Positions 40,712-48,684 of a stretch of DNA of 64,000 bases are shown here, piece after piece (the stretch's first letter is position 1; each line of letters starts with the position of its first letter). The stretch lies in NCBI RefSeq assembly GCF_019710575.1, contig NZ_JAHWFK010000058.1, positions 51,152 to 115,151 on the forward strand, in the 5' to 3' direction. The notes under the pieces are model-generated. The model saw only the letters and a program-made list of their open reading frames with translations. It had not been told where the DNA came from and made no database searches. Source of the stretch: Paractinoplanes polyasparticus. GTDB taxonomy: Bacteria > Actinomycetota > Actinomycetes > Mycobacteriales > Micromonosporaceae. The position numbers and the translations under genes are program-made.

Positions 40712-41566
40712 GTGGAAGGCGACCAACGGCCGATCGAGGACTCCGTCGTCCGCGATTTCAAGGTCAACCTCTCGTACGGCCGATACCTGCACCTCGACGA
40801 GCTGCTGAACGCCCAGCATCCGGTGAGCGTGCCCGAGCACCACGACGAACTACTGTTCATCCTGCAGCATCAGACCTCGGAGTTGTGGCTCAAGCTGGTG
40901 CTGCACGAGCTGCGCGCGGTGACCCGCCGGATCGCCGCGGACGACCTGCGCCCCGCGCTCAAGGGGCTGGCCCGGGTCAAACACATCCAGCGCACGCTCA
41001 CCGAGCAGTGGTCGGTGCTGGCCACGCTCACGCCCAGCGAGTACGCCGAGTTCCGCAGCTTCCTGGGCACGTCGTCGGGCTTCCAGTCGTATCAGTACCG
41101 CGCGGTCGAGTTCCTGCTCGGCAACAAGGACAGGCGGATGCTGTCGCTGTTCAACGACGACCAGAGCGCCCTCGCCATGCTGACCGAGGCGCTCGAGGCG
41201 CCCAGCGTGTACGACGAGTTCCTGCGTTACCTGCACCGCCACGGCCACGACGTGCCGAGCGAGCTGCTGCAGCGCGACGTGACTCTGCCCTGGCGCTACA
41301 ACGAAGACCTGGTGCCGGTGTTCGTGCGCATCTACAACGACCCCGAGAAGTTCTGGGAAGCGTACGAGGCCTGCGAAGAGTTCGTCGACATCGAGGAGAA
41401 CTTTCAGCTCTGGCGGTTCCGCCACCTGAAGACGGTGGAGCGCACGATCGGCTTCAAGCGCGGCACCGGCGGCTCCAGCGGGGTCGGCTTCCTCAAGGCA
41501 GCGCTCGACCTGACTTTCTTCCCCGAGCTCTACGCCGTACGCACGGAGATCGGAATCCCGGGCTGA
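40712..41566 (+). CDS. kynA: tryptophan 2,3-dioxygenase
   Basis: 284-residue heme enzyme that opens the indole ring of L-tryptophan to N-formylkynurenine. Family signatures: YGRYLHLDELLNAQHP, HHDELLFILQHQTSELWLKL (tryptophan-binding region), FLGTSSGFQSYQYRAVEFLL and WRFRHLKTVERTIGFKRGTG with proximal heme ligand His238 and the GTGGSSG loop. The length matches bacterial TDO. GTG 40712 has GAGGAGGG just upstream. No kynureninase or kynurenine formamidase is nearby, so it may serve general tryptophan catabolism. Confidence 0.95.
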   Translation: MEGDQRPIEDSVVRDFKVNLSYGRYLHLDELLNAQHPVSVPEHHDELLFILQHQTSELWLKLVLHELRAVTRRIAADDLRPALKGLARVKHIQRTLTEQWSVLATLTPSEYAEFRSFLGTSSGFQSYQYRAVEFLLGNKDRRMLSLFNDDQSALAMLTEALEAPSVYDEFLRYLHRHGHDVPSELLQRDVTLPWRYNEDLVPVFVRIYNDPEKFWEAYEACEEFVDIEENFQLWRFRHLKTVERTIGFKRGTGGSSGVGFLKAALDLTFFPELYAVRTEIGIPG

Positions 41567-41570
41567 CCCG

Positions 41571-42167
41571 TCAGTGGGCCGCGTTCAGCAGGGAGCGCAG
41601 GGCGGGGACGAGTTCGTCGAAATCCGCCTTCTTGCCGGTGAAGAACTCGGCATAGAGAAACGCGCCGACCATGCGGACGTAGAGAAAAGCCAGATGCGGA
41701 AGGTCGGTGCCCGGCGGCAACTCGTCAGTCAGCCCGGTCTCGCGGAATACCGCGAGCTGATTGGCGACCGCACTCTCGTGCACGCCGCCAGCTGGTGTGA
41801 ATAATATTCGCGATGCCGCCTCGGACTCCTGGCGCAGAAAGGTCTCGAGGACGGGCGACCGCAGTAGCTCGCCGAAATGCCGGGAAATCTCGACCACACC
41901 GTCGAAGCCCGCGGCCGTGCGCGCCTCCCGGGATTCGGCGAACATCGCTTCGGTGAGCGCCCGCAGGACGTCGTCGAGCAGGGCGTCCCGGCTGCCGGCG
42001 ACCCGATAGAGCGTGGCCCGGCTGATGGCCATGGAAACGGCCAGATCTTCCATGTCTATTGTGGATCGGCTGAGAAAGTGCTCAACCCCGGCCCGCACCA
42101 CCTGTTCGCGAGTGACAACCCGGCGGCTCGCCTTTTCATCGCCCACTACCGTCACCATCGCCCGCAT
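41571..42167 (-). CDS. TetR-family regulator (QsdR-like)
   Basis: 198-residue regulator. The head (VTREQVVRAGVEHFLSRSTI then DMEDLAVSMAISRATLYRVA) has a TetR helix-turn-helix with ISRATLYRVAGSRD. The ligand domain resembles the QsdR-type C-terminus (SEAASRILFTPAGGVHESAV, FLYVRMVGAFLYAEFFTGKK). It converges on kynA with a 4-bp gap. A 46-bp-period GACGTC repeat array lies 98 bp upstream of its start, between it and the polyesterase, and may contain its binding sites. ATG 42158 is an alternative start. Confidence 0.85.
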   Translation of the reverse strand: MRAMVTVVGDEKASRRVVTREQVVRAGVEHFLSRSTIDMEDLAVSMAISRATLYRVAGSRDALLDDVLRALTEAMFAESREARTAAGFDGVVEISRHFGELLRSPVLETFLRQESEAASRILFTPAGGVHESAVANQLAVFRETGLTDELPPGTDLPHLAFLYVRMVGAFLYAEFFTGKKADFDELVPALRSLLNAAH

Positions 42168-42264
42168 CCGACCCGATGATCACTGTACCAATCTTCCGAA
42201 GTGATGTGCGGTTTCCTTTCGCCGGATCTCATCCCCACCAGCTCCTTTGTCCGTAATGCCGCCG

Positions 42265-42415
42265 GAGTCTTTGCCCGCAAGGCCGCCGGACGTCTTTGCC
42301 CGTTCCGCCGGCAGACGTCTTTGCTCTGCCGCCAGACGTCTTTGCCCGTTCCGCCGGCAGACGTCTTTGCTCTGCCGCCAGACGTCTTTGCCCGTTCCGC
42401 CGGCAGATGTCTTTG
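42265..42415. repeat. GACGTCTTTG repeat array (46-bp period)
   Basis: The 394-bp gap before the polyesterase gene holds GACGTCTTTG at 42289, 42314, 42335, 42360 and 42381, plus variants at 42265 (GAGTCTTTG, with a base missing) and 42406 (GATGTCTTTG). Distances alternate 25, 21, 25, 21, 25, so the higher unit is 46 bp. Each core contains the palindrome GACGTC. The period is not a multiple of three, so it is not a coding repeat. The rest of the gap (42430-42561) shows only a GAGGAGAG ribosome site before ATG 42562. Confidence 0.75.
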
Positions 42416-42561
42416 CCCTGCCGCCCGGACATCGAAGACTTTCGCTGCGACCGCCGTCTCACGATTTCCGCTCGCCTTGAAATACGGATCGGAGGGCCCT
42501 CAGGATCGATTTCGGCACGATCCGATCCCGCTCGTCCGCGGGACTGACGAGGAGAGCCCTC

Positions 42562-43470
42562 ATGCAGCCCACTCAGACCGCCCGGCGGCCCCGCCGCCTG
42601 CTTCGCCCGCGCAACCTGGTCGGCGCGGCCGCCGCGGTGACGATGGCCGTCGGCGGCGTCACCCTGGTGCCGTCGGCCCAGGCCGCCACGAACCCGTTCG
42701 AGCGCGGCCCGGCCCCCACCCTGTCGAGCATCCAGGCCACCCGCGGCTCGTTCGCCGTCTCGCAGACGAGCGTCTCGTCGCTGACGGCGAGCGGATTCGG
42801 CGGCGGCGACATCTATTACCCGACCAGCACCAGCGCCGGCACGTTCGGCGCGGTGGCGATCGCCCCCGGATACACCGCTTCCCGGTCGAGCATGGCGTGG
42901 CTCGCGCCGCGGCTCGCTTCCCAGGGCTTCGTGGTCTTCAACATCGACACCCTGACCCGTTCGGACCAGCCCGCCAGCCGGGGTCGCCAACTGCTGGCCG
43001 CGCTGGACTACCTGACCCAGCGCAGCACCGTCCGCACCCGCATCGACGCGAGCCGCCTGGCCGTGGTCGGCCACTCGATGGGTGGCGGCGGCACCCTGGA
43101 AGCCGCCAAGTCTCGCCCCGAGCTGCAGGCGGCCGTCCCGCTGACGCCGTGGAACCTCGACAAGACCTGGCCCGAGGTCAGGACGCCCACGCTGGTGATC
43201 GGCGCCGAGAACGACTCGGTGGCCGGCGTCTCGTCGCACGCGATCCCGTTCTACAACAGCCTGCCCGCCTCGCTGGACAAGGCCTATCTCGAGCTGAACA
43301 ACGCCTCGCACTTCGCGCCGAACTCGAGCAACACCACGATCGCGCAATACAGCATCTCGTGGCTGAAGCGCTTCGTGGACGACGACGTGCGCTACGAGCA
43401 GTTCCTCTGCCCCGCGCCCCGGGTCGGCACGACGATCTCCGACTATCGCGACACCTGCCCTCATTCCTGA
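42562..43470 (+). CDS. secreted cutinase/PET-hydrolase-like polyester hydrolase
   Basis: 302-residue secreted alpha/beta hydrolase. Signal peptide (RNLVGAAAAVTMAVGGVTLV then PSAQAA), then TNPFERGPAPTLSSIQATRG, the typical start of actinobacterial cutinases. Active site: PGYTAS (oxyanion Tyr104), GHSMGGGG (Ser172, Met173), TPWNLDKTW (Trp197), ENDSVA (Asp218) and ASHFAPN (His250). Spacings Ser-Trp 25, Ser-Asp 46 and Ser-His 78 equal those of Thermobifida cutinase TfCut2 (S130/W155/D176/H208). The C-terminal Cys283-Cys299 pair fits the conserved disulfide. It should cut ester bonds of cutin and synthetic polyesters; PET activity is possible but unproved. There is one domain only and no binding module. 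Confidence 0.88.
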   Translation: MQPTQTARRPRRLLRPRNLVGAAAAVTMAVGGVTLVPSAQAATNPFERGPAPTLSSIQATRGSFAVSQTSVSSLTASGFGGGDIYYPTSTSAGTFGAVAIAPGYTASRSSMAWLAPRLASQGFVVFNIDTLTRSDQPASRGRQLLAALDYLTQRSTVRTRIDASRLAVVGHSMGGGGTLEAAKSRPELQAAVPLTPWNLDKTWPEVRTPTLVIGAENDSVAGVSSHAIPFYNSLPASLDKAYLELNNASHFAPNSSNTTIAQYSISWLKRFVDDDVRYEQFLCPAPRVGTTISDYRDTCPHS

Positions 43471-43618
43471 GTCACCTGCCCTTCCCGCTCGCCACTCTGC
43501 TCCTTCGGCCGGTCGGCCGGACTGGGGCCGGCACCCGAATCGGGGTGTGGTTTTCCGCAGGTGACTTCGGCGGCCGGCTTCATGGCCGAGCCGGCCGCCG
43601 ATCCCTAGCGTTTTCGCC

Positions 43619-44251
43619 ATGACCTCGACGTATGCAGCCGACGGCGGCCTCACCGGCTTCGTGACGGGCCTCGTGGAACGCCTCGGTGGGCCCGGTGCGG
43701 GCCTCGCCGTGGCGCTGGAAAATCTGTTCCCGCCGATCCCCAGCGAGGTGATCCTGCCGCTGGCAGGCTTCGCCGCCGGCCAGGGCCGCATGAGCCTGAT
43801 CGGCGCCATCGCCTGGACCACGCTGGGTTCGGTCGTGGGCGCGGTCGCCCTCTACTACGCGGGCGTGCTGCTCGGCCGCGAGCGGCTGCGGGCGATCGCC
43901 GCCCGCCTGCCGCTGATCAAGCTGAGCGACATCGACCGGACGGAAGCCTGGTTCCATCGCCACGGCCCCAAGACTGTGCTGTTCGGCCGCATGATTCCCA
44001 TCTTCCGCAGCCTCATCTCCATCCCGGCCGGCGTCGAGCGCATGTCGCTGCCTGTCTTCCTGCTCTGCACCACCGTGGGCAGCCTGATCTGGAACTCGGC
44101 CTTCGTTCTGGCCGGCTACTACCTGGGCGCCAACTGGCACGAGGTCGAGGCCTACGCCTCCACCTTCCAGAAGGCCGTGATCGTCGCCTGCGCGGTGGCC
44201 GTGGCCGCCTTCGTCGCCGTCCGTCTGACTCGCCGCCATCGCGTACGGTGA
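43619..44251 (+). CDS. DedA-family membrane protein
   Basis: 210-residue protein with four to five hydrophobic segments. The DedA/SNARE-associated signature is FGRMIPIFRSLISIPAGVER with M in the G-(R)-x2-P-x2-R pattern, and ENLFPPIPSEVILPLAGFAA near the start. DedA proteins scramble or flip lipids such as undecaprenyl phosphate and phosphatidylethanolamine. TAGCGT lies 7 bases before ATG 43619 with no ribosome site, so it seems leaderless. Its stop overlaps the kinase start by 4 bp (GTGA), linking it to the two-component system. Confidence 0.9.
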   Translation: MTSTYAADGGLTGFVTGLVERLGGPGAGLAVALENLFPPIPSEVILPLAGFAAGQGRMSLIGAIAWTTLGSVVGAVALYYAGVLLGRERLRAIAARLPLIKLSDIDRTEAWFHRHGPKTVLFGRMIPIFRSLISIPAGVERMSLPVFLLCTTVGSLIWNSAFVLAGYYLGANWHEVEAYASTFQKAVIVACAVAVAAFVAVRLTRRHRVR

Positions 44252-45429
44252 CCGAGATGCTTCCTCGCGTTCACCCGTCCGGGCCGGCGGGCTCCGACCT
44301 GGCCGCTCGCCCGAGTGACCACGCGATGAGCCGAGGGCTTCGCCTCTTGATCCGGGCCGCGCAGCCGCTGGCCGTGGTGTCGCTCGGGGCGCTGAGCGGC
44401 GCCGGCGAGGTCCTCTTCCTGGTCGTGGCCGGGCTGGCGTGGCGGTCACGGGGCCGGGCCGGCGTCCTCGAGAGCGCTCGGCAGATCGTCGCCTGGGAGC
44501 TGCGCCGGCTGTCGCTTCCGCCCATGAGCGCCGATGCCCCGCGAATGCTCGGCTACCTGGTCGCCCGGCTGCTGCCGGCCGCTCTCGGGGCGGTCAGCGC
44601 CGGGCTGCTCCTGGTCGGGCTGGTGCTGGCCGGCATCGTGACACAGGCCGTCGTCACCGGGCAGATGAGCGGGGCCGAGCTCGTCATGCAGATCGTCATC
44701 GGCTCGGCGCTGCTGGCCCTGAACATCCAGGCCGTCGCCAGCGTGCTGCGGCTCGACCGGTGGCTCGCCGGCAACCTGCTCCAACCGGGCGACCGCGAAG
44801 ATCTCGAGCAGCGCATCACCGAGCTCACCACCACCCGCGCGGGCGTGATGGCAGCCGTCGACGCGGAACGCCGGCGCATCGAGCGCGACCTGCACGACGG
44901 ACTTCAGCAGCGGCTCGTCGCCCTCGGCATGGTGCTGGGCCGGGCCCGCCGCAGCCACGATCCCGAACAGGCGACCCGGCTGCTCGGCCAGGCCCACGAC
45001 GACGCGCAGCGAGCGCTCGACGAGTTGCGCGAGGTCGCCTGGCGCGTCTACCCGTCGGCGCTCGACCACGGCACTCTCGAAGACGCGCTCGGCATGGTCG
45101 CGCACGGTTCGGCCGTTCCCGTCCGCATCGACTACCGCCTGGCCGATCGCCCGCCGCCACAGGTCGAGACCGCGCTCTACTTCGTGGCCTGCGAGGCCAT
45201 TACCAACGCCGCGAAGCACTCCGGCGCAACCGTGATCCACATCGACATCACCGGCGACGACGGGCGAATCGCGATGGCGCTCCGCGACGACGGCCGGGGC
45301 GGCGCCGACCCCACCGGCAGCGGCTTGCAGGGCCTGGCCCGCCGCGTGGCCGCGCTCGACGGCCACTTCACCCTGACCAGCCCCGAGGCGGCCGGCACCA
45401 CGATCCAGGTGACGCTGCCATGCCACTGA
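44248..45429 (+). CDS. sensor histidine kinase (HisKA_3 type)
   Basis: 393-residue kinase. The N-terminal half has hydrophobic segments (LAVVSLGALSGAGEVLFLVV, LPAALGAVSAGLLLVGLVLA, MQIVIGSALLALNIQAVASV) resembling a putative sensor region. It is followed by VDAERRRIERDLHDGLQQRL with phospho-acceptor His216, then an HATPase domain (FVACEAITNAAKHSGATVIH; GGADPTGSGLQGLARRVAAL). Translation is coupled to dedA, so it may respond to membrane or envelope state. The response regulator follows after a 214-bp gap that contains 18-bp repeats. Confidence 0.9.
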   Translation: MTEMLPRVHPSGPAGSDLAARPSDHAMSRGLRLLIRAAQPLAVVSLGALSGAGEVLFLVVAGLAWRSRGRAGVLESARQIVAWELRRLSLPPMSADAPRMLGYLVARLLPAALGAVSAGLLLVGLVLAGIVTQAVVTGQMSGAELVMQIVIGSALLALNIQAVASVLRLDRWLAGNLLQPGDREDLEQRITELTTTRAGVMAAVDAERRRIERDLHDGLQQRLVALGMVLGRARRSHDPEQATRLLGQAHDDAQRALDELREVAWRVYPSALDHGTLEDALGMVAHGSAVPVRIDYRLADRPPPQVETALYFVACEAITNAAKHSGATVIHIDITGDDGRIAMALRDDGRGGADPTGSGLQGLARRVAALDGHFTLTSPEAAGTTIQVTLPCH

Positions 45430-45470
45430 CGTCCCACACCGGCAACGCCCCGCGGCCCCGCTTCACCCCA

Positions 45471-45542
45471 CGACCCAGCCTTGCCCAGCGACCTAGCTTT
45501 GCCCCGCGACCCAGCCTTGCCCCGCGACCCAGCCTTGCCCCG
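45471..45542. repeat. four 18-bp tandem repeats between kinase and response regulator
   Basis: Units CGACCCAGCCTTGCCCAG, CGACCTAGCTTTGCCCCG and then twice CGACCCAGCCTTGCCCCG lie end to end in the 214-bp gap. A weaker copy may precede them (about 45453-45470). The period is a multiple of three but no gene needs to read through it. The rest of the gap shows no clear ribosome site or promoter. Confidence 0.7.
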
Positions 45543-45643
45543 CGTGCGGGCAAATGCCTCCCCGTCGCACCCGAGACGACCTGCCGCGTCCCACATAGGC
45601 CGCTCCGCGACGGGCGATTCTCGGCGGTTCGGCGGTTGTTGCC

Positions 45644-46288
45644 GTGCGCATAGTGCTGGCGGAAGATTCGACGCTGCTGCGCGAGGGGTTGGTGCGGCTG
45701 CTCGGCGACGAGGGCCACGAGGTTGTCGCGGCGGTCGCCGATGCCGACCAGCTCGTCGAGACCGTCGGGACACACCAGCCGGACATCGTGGTGACCGACG
45801 TCCGCATGCCGCCCACCAACACGGACGACGGGCTGCGCGCGGCGCTCGAGATCCGCCGCCGCTGGCCCGGCATGGCCGTGCTGGTGCTGTCGCAGTACGT
45901 CGAGAAGCGCTACGCCGCCCGGTTGCTGGCCGACCGCTCCGAGGGCGTCGGCTACGTCCTCAAAGACCGGGTCGCCCAGGTCGAGGACTTCCTCGACGCC
46001 CTGGCCCGGGTCGCCGCCGGCTCCACGGCGCTCGACCCCGAGGTCGTGCGGCAGCTGATGTCCGCGACCAGCCACACCGATCCGCTGAGCCGGCTCACCG
46101 CCCGCGAGAGCGATGTCCTGCGCCACATGGCCGAGGGCTACACGAACGCCGCCATCGCCGACCGCCTCTTCGTCTCGCAGAGCGCCGTCGAGAAACACGT
46201 CAACGCCATCTTCGAGAAGCTCGGTCTGGCCGACACCACCGGCTACAGCCGCCGCATCCTGGCGGTCCTGCGCTACCTCGGCACCTGA
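45644..46288 (+). CDS. LuxR/NarL-family response regulator
   Basis: 214-residue regulator with a receiver (IVLAEDSTLLREGLVRLLGD, phospho-acceptor Asp in DIVVTDVRMPPT, Lys in YVLKDRVAQ) and a LuxR helix-turn-helix (LTARESDVLRHMAEGYTNAA, then FVSQSAVEKHVNAIFEKLGL). It most likely receives phosphate from the kinase just upstream. It uses GTG 45644, with no strong ribosome site visible. Confidence 0.92.
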   Translation: MRIVLAEDSTLLREGLVRLLGDEGHEVVAAVADADQLVETVGTHQPDIVVTDVRMPPTNTDDGLRAALEIRRRWPGMAVLVLSQYVEKRYAARLLADRSEGVGYVLKDRVAQVEDFLDALARVAAGSTALDPEVVRQLMSATSHTDPLSRLTARESDVLRHMAEGYTNAAIADRLFVSQSAVEKHVNAIFEKLGLADTTGYSRRILAVLRYLGT

Positions 46289-46359
46289 TCAAGAGGTTCG
46301 CCGGCCGCGTTACCACCTGCCGCGGGCCGGGACGCCTTGCCCGACCGGCGCGGGTGATG

Positions 46360-46968
46360 TCAGGTGATCTTGGTCCACGTGGTGCAGCTGCTGGATTTGA
46401 AGATGCCGCCGGGCGGGATGGTGACCAGCAGCTGCCCCTGAGAGATCTCGTTGGCGATGATGTTACTGGAGGCGCCGTCGGCCGAGCGGGATCGTTCCCA
46501 GTAGCAGAACTCCTTGTTGGACGAGGAGCGGTAGGTGCCGGGGACGAAGTCGGAGCCCACGAAGTAGACACCGTTGCCGGGGATCGTCGTCCTGGTGGAC
46601 TTCGTGCTCATGGCGGCGGGGGTCACGCGCGTGAAGGTCTTGCAGCCGCTGGTCTTGAAGACCTTGTCGGTGGGCTTGACGTAGACGATCCGCTGGCCGT
46701 CGCCGATGTCGTTGGCGATGATGCTGCTCGTCGCGCCGGTGGTGTTGGTGGCGCGCTGCCAGTAGCAGGCGCTGTTGCCGACCGAGCGGTAGACGCCGGC
46801 CTGGAAATCCTTGTTGACCAGGTAGGTGCCGTTCCCGGGGATCGTGGTCTTGGGCGCTGCGGCAGCCGGCGGCAGGCCCGTCGACAGGCCGGCGAATCCG
46901 CCCACCAGGGAGACCGCCGCCACTGCGAACTGCCGCGTGGCCAATCCACGCCGGAGAGAAGCGCTCAT
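46360..46968 (-). CDS. secreted two-repeat protein of unknown function
   Basis: 202-residue exported protein. A signal peptide (FAVAAVSLVGGFAGLSTGLP then PAAAA) is followed by two ~75-residue repeats, each reading TTIPGNGTYLVNKDFQAGVY-like, CYWQRA or CYWERS, SxIIANDIGDGQ or NIIANEISQGQ, and KTSGCKTFTRV or KSSSCTTWTKI. Each repeat has two Cys that could form a disulfide. The repeats are beta-rich by pattern. I do not recognise a named function; similar repeats occur in secreted actinomycete proteins. ATG 46968 is chosen because AGGAA lies 4 bases upstream of it. Confidence 0.7.
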   Translation of the reverse strand: MSASLRRGLATRQFAVAAVSLVGGFAGLSTGLPPAAAAPKTTIPGNGTYLVNKDFQAGVYRSVGNSACYWQRATNTTGATSSIIANDIGDGQRIVYVKPTDKVFKTSGCKTFTRVTPAAMSTKSTRTTIPGNGVYFVGSDFVPGTYRSSSNKEFCYWERSRSADGASSNIIANEISQGQLLVTIPPGGIFKSSSCTTWTKIT

Positions 46969-47169
46969 CATGTTCCTTCGTTCCTGCTGTCAACGGAGCC
47001 GATGCCACCGCGCCCGGGGCGGTCGCGGAGAGCCGCCGACAAACGCCCTTGAACGGTCCTGGTCACCAAATCGGATTTCCCGACGCTCCGCGGCCCGAAC
47101 GGGACGGGGTACACCATCCGCGCTCAAGATCCGCCCGAACGGCCGACGTCCTTCAGGTTCGGCGGTCAA

Positions 47170-47254
47170 GCGACTGAGCGTCCGCAAGGCGGTGGGCGGC
47201 TGAGCGCCCGCGGGGCGGTGGCGGTGGGCGGCTGAGCGTCCGCGGGGCGGCGGG
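47170..47254. repeat. imperfect GCGGCTGAGCGTCCGC repeats
   Basis: Three copies start at 47170 (GCGACTGAGCGTCCGC), 47196 (GCGGCTGAGCGCCCGC) and 47228 (GCGGCTGAGCGTCCGC), each followed by GC-rich GGGGCGGTGG-type filler. They fill the 311-bp gap before the NmrA-like gene. The left part of the gap (46969-47160) shows no gene or hairpin I can support. Confidence 0.5.
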
Positions 47255-47288
47255 TGGCTGGGCAGCGTACAAAAGGGGGATGGGTTTG

Positions 47289-48116
47289 ATGGTGATCACG
47301 GGGGCCAGTGGGCGGTTGGGCGGACGGGTGGCTCGCAGGCTGGACGGGGCCAAGCGGCTGCTCGTTCGGGATGCGGGGCGGGCGCCGGACATTGAGGGCG
47401 CTGACGTGGCTGTGGCGGCCTATCGCGATGGGGACGCCGTGCGGCGAGGGCTGGAGGGCGCCGAGACCGTGTTCATGGTGTCGGCGGCCGAGGCGCCGGA
47501 TCGGGTGACGGAGCATCGGAGTTTTGTGGATGCGGCCGTGCGCGCAGGGGTGCGGCACCTGGTCTACACGTCGTTCATGGGAGCGGCGGCCGACGCTTCT
47601 TTCACGCTGGCCCGCGACCACTGGGCCACCGAGGAACACATCCGGGACAGCGGGCTCGCCTTCACGTTTCTGCGGGACAACCTCTATGCCGACTTCCTGC
47701 CGTTCATGGTGGGCGAGGACGGCGTCATCCGCGGGCCGGCGGGGGACGGGCGGGCGGCGGTCGTCGCTCAGGACGACATCGTGGACGCCGCGCTGGCTGT
47801 GCTGCGCGACCCGGGTGCGCATGAGGGGCGTACGTACGACCTGACCGGTCCGGCCGCGTTGAGCCTCACCGAGGTGGCGGCGGAGATCGCCGCGGCCACC
47901 GGGCGGCAGGTCCGCTATCACGCCGAGTCGATTCCCGAGGCGTACGCGTCGAGGGCCTCCTACGGCGCGCCGGACTGGCAGGTCGAGGCGTGGGTGAGCA
48001 CCTACACCGCGATCGCGAAGGGCGAGCTGGCGGCGGTGAGCACGGCCGTCCCCGACCTGACCGGGCATCCCGCAACGACACTCGCGGAACTCCTGAGCAA
48101 AGGCTCGGCAGCCTGA
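47289..48116 (+). CDS. NmrA-like atypical short-chain dehydrogenase
   Basis: 275-residue NAD(P)-binding protein: MVITGASGRLGGRVARRLDG (GxxGxxG), VFMVSAAEAPDRVTEHRSFV, HLVYTSFMGAAADASFTLAR and FTFLRDNLYADFLPFMVGED, then a C-terminal helical cap with YDLTGPAALSLTEVAAEIAA. There is no Tyr-x3-Lys catalytic pair in the usual place, as in the NmrA/HSCARG group that senses or reduces NAD(P). The closest named relatives are quinone/NADPH-sensing SDRs of the SDR-a5 group. AAAAGGGGG lies 9 bases before ATG 47289. Confidence 0.85.
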   Translation: MVITGASGRLGGRVARRLDGAKRLLVRDAGRAPDIEGADVAVAAYRDGDAVRRGLEGAETVFMVSAAEAPDRVTEHRSFVDAAVRAGVRHLVYTSFMGAAADASFTLARDHWATEEHIRDSGLAFTFLRDNLYADFLPFMVGEDGVIRGPAGDGRAAVVAQDDIVDAALAVLRDPGAHEGRTYDLTGPAALSLTEVAAEIAAATGRQVRYHAESIPEAYASRASYGAPDWQVEAWVSTYTAIAKGELAAVSTAVPDLTGHPATTLAELLSKGSAA

Positions 48117-48212
48117 GCCGGAGATCGGTGGACCGCGGCTGGTGAGATCGCCGCCGCCCGCGAAGGCCTGACCGTGTCGGCGTCGTCCGCGGGCGGCCCG
48201 GCGAACCTCAAT

Positions 48213-48231
48213 ATGACATCATTGTTGTCAT
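48213..48231. promoter_or_regulatory. MarR-type operator
   Basis: ATGACA (48213-48218) and TGTCAT (48226-48231) form a perfect inverted repeat with a 7-bp AT-rich spacer, just upstream of the marR gene. It is a typical MarR-family site size and is the only AT-rich stretch nearby. Confidence 0.55.
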
Positions 48232-48261
48232 GTTGGGGAACGGGGCAGGCTTCTCTACGAG

Positions 48262-48684
48262 GTGCTGCGGAACGTGCGTCCGCTCGTGCTCAATTCGGCT
48301 CGGGTGGTCGAGGCCGACCTCGCGGCCGACGGGCTGACCGTGGGCATGCGGGCCGTGCTCGAAATTCTGGCCGAGCACGGGCCCGCCACCGTGCCGGCCA
48401 TCGGTGAGCGGCTCGATCTGGCGCGGCAGGGGATTCAGCGGCACGTCAACGATCTCGGCGCGCTCAAGTTGATCGAGTTGCGCGAGAATCCGGCGCACCG
48501 CCGGTCGGTGCTGATCGCGCTGACGGCGGCGGGAGCGGCCCGGTTCGAGCGGATCCGCGCCGACGAGCTGGGGCGCCTGGAAGCGATGGCCGCCGAATGC
48601 ACGGACGACGAGATCTCCGCGGCGGTCAAGGTGCTGCGGAGCCTCAACCGGGACGTGCGACGGCGGGCCGGAGGCGAGCGATGA
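48262..48684 (+). CDS. MarR-family transcriptional regulator
   Basis: 140-residue winged-helix regulator: VLEILAEHGPATVPAIGERL, LARQGIQRHVNDLGALKLIE and the wing RENPAHRRSVLIALTAAG, typical of MarR. The N-terminal helix starts at GTG 48262 without a good ribosome site. Upstream, ATG 48230 gives MLGNGAG and then leaves the frame at LLYEVL, which suggests either a natural start in the gap or a one-base indel in the usual N-terminus. The next gene overlaps its stop by 4 bp, so the two form an operon. Confidence 0.82.
   Translation: MLRNVRPLVLNSARVVEADLAADGLTVGMRAVLEILAEHGPATVPAIGERLDLARQGIQRHVNDLGALKLIELRENPAHRRSVLIALTAAGAARFERIRADELGRLEAMAAECTDDEISAAVKVLRSLNRDVRRRAGGER

Noticed and set aside
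42562..43470. Dienelactone hydrolase
   Set aside because: The nucleophile is Ser in GHSMG rather than Cys, and spacing, Trp197 and the C-terminal disulfide fit cutinases.
42201..43622. Repeat protein encoded across the GACGTC array and the polyesterase gene
   Set aside because: The 46-bp period breaks the reading frame, and the secreted esterase in another frame has all catalytic residues.
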